From positions 1 through 11,812 of the forward strand of contig JBBRMF010000162.1 in NCBI GenBank assembly GCA_038230975.1: DNA of 11,812 nucleotides. The letters are read 5' to 3'. Below, in pieces: positions 7,620 to 11,812 of this stretch. This DNA is from JANXVV01 sp038230975. GTDB taxonomy: Bacteria; Planctomycetota; Phycisphaerae; Tepidisphaerales; Tepidisphaeraceae. Position numbers and translations under genes: made by a program. The notes below the pieces were generated by a model. The model was not told where the DNA came from. It saw nothing but the letters and a program-made list of their open reading frames with translations, and did not search any database. Positions within the stretch are counted from its first letter, which is position 1. Each line of letters opens with the position of its first letter.

Positions 7620-10274
7620 TTAACACGATTGTGCGAAAATCCGACGATCCGCAGTTGAAACTGATGTTTCAGGAGAGTTGGGCCAAAAGTGGGGGCGAGC
7701 AACGACGGCCCTGTTCAACGGACGTATCGCTGGCAATCCATGTTCGTTACGTTTGTGGTGATTCACTTTTTGAACTGGATGCTTAAATGCTTTGTGGGCA
7801 GTGCGAGGGAATGCGTTAACCGACGCTTTGGGGGTGCTTATCGCCAACGCTGATCCCGTGTGCGGAGGCGGAAACGCACCCACATTGAAGTTGCCCGCAG
7901 TGTTGAAGACCGTCACATCTTTGGCATCGACAACGCCATCACCATTCAGATCGCCGGCCTGCCAACCCAGTGGTGTCGGGCCTGCATTGAACAGACCGAA
8001 GCTGTTAAAGATAGACACGTCGTAGGCATTGACTACGCCATCGCCATTCAGATCGCCCGTTAGCGTGGGGCGAATGAGGATTTGATTGACTGCAATCCCA
8101 GTGCCGCGACCGGAGTCGGAATTCGGACCAAGGATTTGGCCGACGCTGTCCGGATTGGTTGAGTCTTGCAGAGCGCCGTCGTAGTAGCCCAGGCCGATGA
8201 TGAGGTCGCTGGCGTAGGAGGCTCGTGCGACCGAACTGGTGATGCCGCCCAGCCCGTTGTAGTCGCCGGCCAGAGGAGCATTGGGGTTGCCGGCGCCATG
8301 AAGATTGTATCCGGCATCGAGATAGGTTTTGGCGGCGGCCAATGATGTTGCCGCGTGGTCGAGATACAGGAATCCGTTGGCGATATCGAGCAGGCCCGTA
8401 CTGGAGATGGATAGACCGTGAAGGAACATCGAATGGCGAGTTGTCGAGAGGTTCGCGATCCCGCCATTGAGAGTGAGGTTGGCAAGGTGTTGGTCCGAAG
8501 CGAAGTAGACTGAGGCACCGGCACCGACCGTGACTGATACTGTGTGGATGCCCGCAGGGGTGTCGGCGTCGAGAGTGTAGTTGCCGCCGGTGAAGTTGAT
8601 AGAGTCATTTCCACCCGTACCACCACCGAACTGGAGATTCTGCACATTGGCGGCGGCGATGGGGACTTTGCTAAACGTGCCGCCGGTGAAAGCAAGGGCC
8701 GCCGCGCTGGCGTTCAGAGTGTCGTCGCCGGAAGTACCAATGATATTAATCGAGTTGATTCCCAGCCCGCCATCGAAACTGACACCCGTGGCGGGCAGTG
8801 GATTCCCATTGGAAAAGTCGAGGGTCAGGGTATCGTTGCCGATGCCTCCAGTAATAGCGAGATTTGATAGTTGCGAGATCCGCAGTTGATTCATCACGCC
8901 ATTGGCTGTGATGTCGGCATGAATTCCATCAATGTCTTTTGCGATTGTCGCGGTGTTTCCGTGGGTGATTGTAATCGCGGCCATGTTTACGAAACGTGCT
9001 TGTGAGAATTCAGAGGTGTTGCCGTTCGCATCGGTGGCTGTCGCGGTGACCCAGTCGCCTGCGTCGATCGTTGTAGGAACTGGATACGTAAAGACAGCAT
9101 TTCCGATCGAATCGGTGGTAACAGTCTTGCTCCCGAGCCAGTGGCCTCCGTCACCATATAACATGGCGTTCGGCGAACTGCTGGAGTAAAAATCCAGCGT
9201 AAAGGTAGAGTTAGGCAGGGTGTCTAACGATCCGGTAAGGGTAGGGGATGATCCTGTATTTGCACTGGCGATGACCGGAAAATTCTGCGAATGGTTTGGG
9301 CCTTGGGATGATGGGATTGCATTCGGAGTGACCCCATCAAACCCCAGGTCAATTCCAATTCCACCGTTGCCGTAGATCGAATTCCCGCGAATGCTGTTGC
9401 CGAGGGAGTTTACTCCCAGCACGACGATTCCCGGACCCGTGTTGGCGGAGACTCGATTTCCTTCGGCCGCATCATCGAATCCGTCGCCGTTCGTGCCGAT
9501 GCGGTTGTTGGAAGATCCGTTAGTGAGGTTAATTCCCGGGCCTTGATTGCCGACAGCTATCGCCCCGTTGAAGCTGGTACCGATCGAGTTGCCGTCGAAG
9601 AGGTTGCCCGATCCATGATCGACGGTGAGGCCCGGTCCACCGTTCCCGGAGATCACGGTTTGCGTAATGTGATTTCCGTTCGAGTGGTAGATCAGCACTC
9701 CGCCAGCCGTGTTGGGAATGGGAGTGTATCCGTTCGTGGAGAGCCCGACGTAGTTACCCGTGGAAGTGTTGTTGGCGATGCCGGATGTATTTGAGTTGTC
9801 GTATTTGATCCCGTAGTCAAAACCGGTGATAGCCAATCCCTGGACGGTACTGTTCTGGACATCTTGAAAAAGCAACCCCACTTTCGGACCTGCAACGGTG
9901 ATAACAGAGCCATCCAGGCGAATCAACGGCCTGCCGAAATAACCGTCACCACCTTCGCTAAAACCGTCGATGAAAACAGCTTCTTCGATCGCCGGAAGTG
10001 CGCCCTTCAAGGTAATCGCGTGCGCACCCGAATTGGTGCCGTAGAGGTTGAATAGGATCAAATCAGGCCCCGGGGTGCTATTCGCGGTGATGATTGCCGC
10101 GCGTAAAGATCCCACCGGAGGATTCTGCAAAGAGTCTTCGTCTTTGGTTACTAGAATCGGGGCGTTCGAGAAAAGTATGCGTGCTTCGAGTGGTTCAATC
10201 AAACGGAACGCCATTCTGTTAGAATGCGCCGGACGGACATGGCTTGATTTGAGAGGCTCCTGGCGAAACGTCAT
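7620..10274 (-). CDS. Large exported surface protein B: right-handed beta-helix plus hemolysin-type and dockerin-like C-terminal module
   Basis: The ATG at 10274 is chosen although the frame opens at 10415, because GGAGAG sits at 10278-10283 just before it; this gives 884 residues. Order of parts: an N-terminus with EPLEARILFS (LEPR-XLL-type export motif) and no hydrophobic signal core; residues about 54-74, GSLRAAIITANSTPGPDLI, resembling the CSLREAI-type segment that starts many bacterial beta-helix surface proteins; about 85-330, parallel beta-helix repeats rich in Asn and Gly (GNSIGTS, GPGINLTNGSSNN, GNSIRGNSIYGNGGIGIDLG); about 345-425, an Ig-like strand domain ending VTATATDANGNTSEFS; about 475-560, glycine/aspartate repeats (GGIGNDTLTLDF, GTSGDDTLNA) that match the same module in protein A; about 588-803, the C-terminal module shared with A, with two EF-hand-like loops (GDLNGDGVVN, GDLNGDGVVD); then a basic tail. 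It is probably an extracellular adhesin or carbohydrate-binding protein. No lyase active site can be assigned by eye. Confidence 0.88.
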   Translation of the reverse strand: MTFRQEPLKSSHVRPAHSNRMAFRLIEPLEARILFSNAPILVTKDEDSLQNPPVGSLRAAIITANSTPGPDLILFNLYGTNSGAHAITLKGALPAIEEAVFIDGFSEGGDGYFGRPLIRLDGSVITVAGPKVGLLFQDVQNSTVQGLAITGFDYGIKYDNSNTSGIANNTSTGNYVGLSTNGYTPIPNTAGGVLIYHSNGNHITQTVISGNGGPGLTVDHGSGNLFDGNSIGTSFNGAIAVGNQGPGINLTNGSSNNRIGTNGDGFDDAAEGNRVSANTGPGIVVLGVNSLGNSIRGNSIYGNGGIGIDLGFDGVTPNAIPSSQGPNHSQNFPVIASANTGSSPTLTGSLDTLPNSTFTLDFYSSSSPNAMLYGDGGHWLGSKTVTTDSIGNAVFTYPVPTTIDAGDWVTATATDANGNTSEFSQARFVNMAAITITHGNTATIAKDIDGIHADITANGVMNQLRISQLSNLAITGGIGNDTLTLDFSNGNPLPATGVSFDGGLGINSINIIGTSGDDTLNASAAALAFTGGTFSKVPIAAANVQNLQFGGGTGGNDSINFTGGNYTLDADTPAGIHTVSVTVGAGASVYFASDQHLANLTLNGGIANLSTTRHSMFLHGLSISSTGLLDIANGFLYLDHAATSLAAAKTYLDAGYNLHGAGNPNAPLAGDYNGLGGITSSVARASYASDLIIGLGYYDGALQDSTNPDSVGQILGPNSDSGRGTGIAVNQILIRPTLTGDLNGDGVVNAYDVSIFNSFGLFNAGPTPLGWQAGDLNGDGVVDAKDVTVFNTAGNFNVGAFPPPHTGSALAISTPKASVNAFPRTAHKAFKHPVQKVNHHKRNEHGLPAIRPLNRAVVARPHFWPNSPETSVSTADRRIFAQSC
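7866..8511 (-). repeat. Copy 2 of duplicated C-terminal module (in protein B)
   Basis: This is the partner of 1995-2640, in the same strand and reading phase of the neighbouring gene. The alignment has no gaps. Differences are mostly third-position or conservative, and the stretch around the two dockerin-like loops is almost identical, as expected from a fairly recent duplication or from gene conversion between neighbours. Confidence 0.9.
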
Positions 10275-10494
10275 CTTCTCTCCATCACGAGAAAGTACAC
10301 CCCGAGTCAGAACAGGAGCAGGCGAATCCCACCCTTGAGCCCTCGACTCGCACCCGGCGATGCCGCCACGATACCCGGGCCATCGGAAGGAATCCAGATA
10401 TTTCTTGGACTGCAAAAAGGAATGTCGAGATGAATATTCGGAAAAAGTCGTAAGGGTGACGTCTTCCTACTGTAACGCCGCAGTTGACTGCTTT
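10275..10494. promoter_or_regulatory. Divergent intergenic region between protein B and the ECF sigma gene
   Basis: This 220-bp region must carry the promoters of both the minus-strand protein B and the plus-strand sigma cassette. It holds the B ribosome binding site (GGAGAG, 10278-10283, minus strand). It also holds the 12-mer CTACTGTAACGC at 10467-10478, whose reverse complement also occurs upstream of protein A at the equivalent orientation. No convincing -35/-10 pair stands out. The TGTAAC core resembles some ECF-type -35 elements, but that is inference. Confidence 0.4.
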
Positions 10495-10998
10495 ATGAAA
10501 GAAACAGATTCACAGCGACTGGGTCGATGGTTTGACGCGTATTCCGCGCGATTGACGCTGTATGTCCGCCAATGGGTGGATCGCAGCGCCGCCGAAGACA
10601 TTGTGCAGGATGTATTTCTTCGACTGCTTGCACGACCCTGTGAAGTGACGAACGAAAAAGCATTGCTTTTCACTGCGGCCCGTCATGCGGCGATTGACGA
10701 GCAGCGCAGCAGACAGCGACGTGTCCAGCGGGAACAAACGGTTCAAGATGCGCGACCGAACTGGTTTGATCCGCAAGCTGATGTGCTCATTGACGCGGCA
10801 TCGGCAGAGCAGGCATTGGCTCGTCTTTTAGAGCCGCAGCGAGAAGTTATTGTTTTACGCATTTGGGGCGGTTTGACACTGGAAGAGATTTCCCGGGTGA
10901 CTGGCGAACCGGTGTCAACATTGTTTAGCCGTTACAAGACCGGGCTGGCCGAAATCCGAAACGTGATGGAGATGTCATGCAAAACAAAAATAACCTGA
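10495..10998 (+). CDS. ECF-type RNA polymerase sigma factor
   Basis: This 167-residue extracytoplasmic-function sigma factor directs RNA polymerase to alternative promoters. Region 2 spans about residues 8-75 (RWFDAYSARLTLYVRQW, AEDIVQDVFLRLL, then FTAARHAAIDEQRSRQRR, which contacts the -10 element). Region 4 spans about 105-157 (LARLLEPQREVIVLRIWGGLTLEEIS, then the recognition helix in GEPVSTLFSRYKTGLAEIR), and there is no region 3, as usual for ECF factors. The frame stays open upstream to 10360, but homology-like sequence begins only just after the ATG at 10495, and the extra residues look like non-coding DNA. No clear Shine-Dalgarno precedes 10495; a GTG at 10456 is the alternative. The end overlaps the next gene by 22 nt, so the two are co-translated. 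It diverges from protein B, which makes B a candidate target. Its signal is unknown. Confidence 0.93.
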   Translation: MKETDSQRLGRWFDAYSARLTLYVRQWVDRSAAEDIVQDVFLRLLARPCEVTNEKALLFTAARHAAIDEQRSRQRRVQREQTVQDARPNWFDPQADVLIDAASAEQALARLLEPQREVIVLRIWGGLTLEEISRVTGEPVSTLFSRYKTGLAEIRNVMEMSCKTKIT

Positions 10999-11450
10999 GT
11001 TCGCAAATTACCCCCGCCGAGCACGAACTGGAATTGGCGCTGGCAGGCCTCTCGCCTGCCTCGGCAAGTGAGTCGAAGCTCAGGCGCGATGAACTGATGT
11101 TTATGGCCGGGGCGCGATCAGCGCGTCGGACATTACGAATCTGGCAGTCCACTGCCGCAATGCTTGCGATTTGTTCGGGGCTGTCTCTGTTCGTCCGCGT
11201 GGAATCGGCGAATAAGGTGTTGATCGTTCGGTTGCCGGCGTCACAGTCGACGGTGGAGCCGGTGGTCGCTACGTCAACATCGATCCGCAGCCCGTATTCT
11301 CTGGCCTCACTCCGTAGTGCCGTTCAGGAAGGAGGCGTTGATGCAATGCCAACCAGTACCCATCCGAAAAACGGCGACGGTTCCAGAGTTCGCGAGCCCG
11401 CAAAGCGTCTACCTACGATTCTAAACCCTCAATTTGGAGAACCACTATGA
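10977..11450 (+). CDS. Small single-pass membrane protein, putative anti-sigma or sigma-partner
   Basis: This 157-residue protein starts inside the end of the sigma gene, with GGAG at 10968-10971 placed 5 nt before the ATG. Its N-terminal part is cytoplasmic-looking (PAEHELELALAGLSPASASESKLRRDELMFMAGARSARR, residues about 13-51). It is followed by one hydrophobic segment at about 57-73 (STAAMLAICSGLSLFV) and a low-complexity, Pro/Ser/Thr-rich C-terminal part expected outside the membrane. The R-D-E-L-M-F-x-A-G-x-x-S-A-R-R motif before the membrane segment recurs, in my recollection, in planctomycete proteins coded directly after ECF sigma factors. No zinc-binding HxxxCxxC anti-sigma motif is present. 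The placement suggests it anchors or inhibits the sigma factor, but that is inference. Confidence 0.75.
   Translation: MQNKNNLSSQITPAEHELELALAGLSPASASESKLRRDELMFMAGARSARRTLRIWQSTAAMLAICSGLSLFVRVESANKVLIVRLPASQSTVEPVVATSTSIRSPYSLASLRSAVQEGGVDAMPTSTHPKNGDGSRVREPAKRLPTILNPQFGEPL
11436..11440 (+). promoter_or_regulatory. Ribosome binding site for the third cassette gene
   Basis: GGAGA lies 6 nt before the ATG at 11447, inside the end of the preceding gene. The start codon overlaps the preceding stop in an ATGA arrangement (11447-11450), which supports translational coupling. Confidence 0.75.
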
Positions 11451-11812
11451 AAACCAAAATGTGTCTTTGCAAAGCGATGATTTGCCTCGGTGTTCTTTAT
11501 CCGGCCGCTGGTTATGCGGCTTCATCGGCCGCACCGACATCCCTGCCCTCCGTATCGAAACTTACGCTGCATCCATCGGCGCTGACTGGCCTGCCGTTTC
11601 GGTATCGATTGTTGCCTGATTCGGTTGATTTACAGCCGGGCAATGCTGCATCACTTTATATGAGCGCGTGTACTCTCATGAGTGGTTTTGACACCAAGGA
11701 GAACCTCGCGGCCCTGGATGAAACAGAGGAAGTCCCGGTTGACAAAATTGACCGCACGAAAGCTTCAAAGCTACTCGCTTACACTGCGACTTTGCGACTG
11801 GTCGAGTTGGGA
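11447..11812 (+). CDS. Secreted protein of unknown function, N-terminal part (runs off right edge)
   Basis: The 122 codons in the window are open to the last base, so the gene continues beyond it. It begins with a signal peptide rich in cysteine (MKTKMCLCKAMICLGVLYPA, cut likely after AGYA near residue 24). The mature part has SLPSVSKLTLHPSALTGLPFRYRLLPDSVDLQPGNAASLY. The R-Y-R-L-L-P ... P-G-N-A-A-x-L-Y pattern is one I associate with planctomycete exported proteins coded behind ECF sigma and membrane-partner genes; no biochemical role is known to me. The ATGA overlap with the preceding gene and a good ribosome binding site fix the start. As the third member of the unit it may be a sensor or envelope effector of the sigma system, which is inference from context. 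Confidence 0.75.
   Translation, partial: MKTKMCLCKAMICLGVLYPAAGYAASSAAPTSLPSVSKLTLHPSALTGLPFRYRLLPDSVDLQPGNAASLYMSACTLMSGFDTKENLAALDETEEVPVDKIDRTKASKLLAYTATLRLVELG

Noticed and set aside
1995..8511. Whether the large direct repeat is a mobile element or CRISPR-like array
   Set aside because: It has only two copies, each in frame inside a gene, with no transposase, terminal inverted repeats or spacer structure.
8060..8695. Minus-strand 211-residue open frame, Ser/Pro/Thr-rich
   Set aside because: It is an out-of-phase reading of protein B; the same shadow appears at the equivalent place in protein A (2144-2326) because the DNA is duplicated.
10360..10494. Upstream extension of the sigma factor from the ATG at 10360
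   Set aside because: The 45 extra residues look unlike any sigma region, overlap the start region of protein B, and would leave the two divergent genes with no promoter space.

Overview
The window reads as chromosomal DNA of a planctomycete. A Phycisphaerae-type lineage is my best guess, inferred only from protein style. Three things point there: two very large exported proteins with LEPR-XLL-type N-terminal motifs (LEHRMML, LEARILF) and C-terminal dockerin-like GDxNGDGVV loops; an ECF sigma factor of the LYVRQW...AEDIVQDVFLRLL type coupled to a small RRDELMFMAGARSARR membrane protein; and a GC-rich intergenic repeat. I see no tRNA, rRNA, CRISPR array, transposase or phage gene.

Layout. Most of the window is coded on the minus strand. 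From right to left it holds: protein B (10274 to 7620), a beta-helix surface protein; protein A (7445 to 1770), a giant BNR-propeller plus tandem-repeat surface protein; a secreted alpha/beta-hydrolase of the BD-FAE/acetyl-xylan-esterase type (1730 to 816); a 373-bp gap holding an inverted pair of 39-nt GC-rich repeats flanked by 12-bp direct repeats; and the N-terminal 147 codons of an OpgC-like membrane acyltransferase that runs off the left edge. Only 39 bp separate protein A from the hydrolase, so those two may share a transcript. On the plus strand, diverging from protein B across 220 bp, is a tight three-gene unit: an ECF sigma factor (10495 to 10998), a single-pass membrane protein of likely anti-sigma or partner type (10977 to 11450), and the start of a secreted protein (from 11447, running off the right edge). 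Both junctions overlap, which suggests translational coupling.

How they fit together. A and B share a C-terminal module of about 215 residues, roughly 80% identical by eye with no gaps. It includes the two EF-hand/dockerin-like loops, while the N-terminal domains are unrelated (beta-propeller versus parallel beta-helix). This looks like a common sorting or attachment module on different extracellular effectors, spread by duplication or gene conversion. The two genes also share a 12-bp upstream motif. The divergent sigma cassette could be their regulator, but that is inference from position only. No well-known defence, secretion or mobile system is present. The most novel points are the duplicated module, the MITE-like intergenic element and the sigma/partner/secreted-protein cassette.
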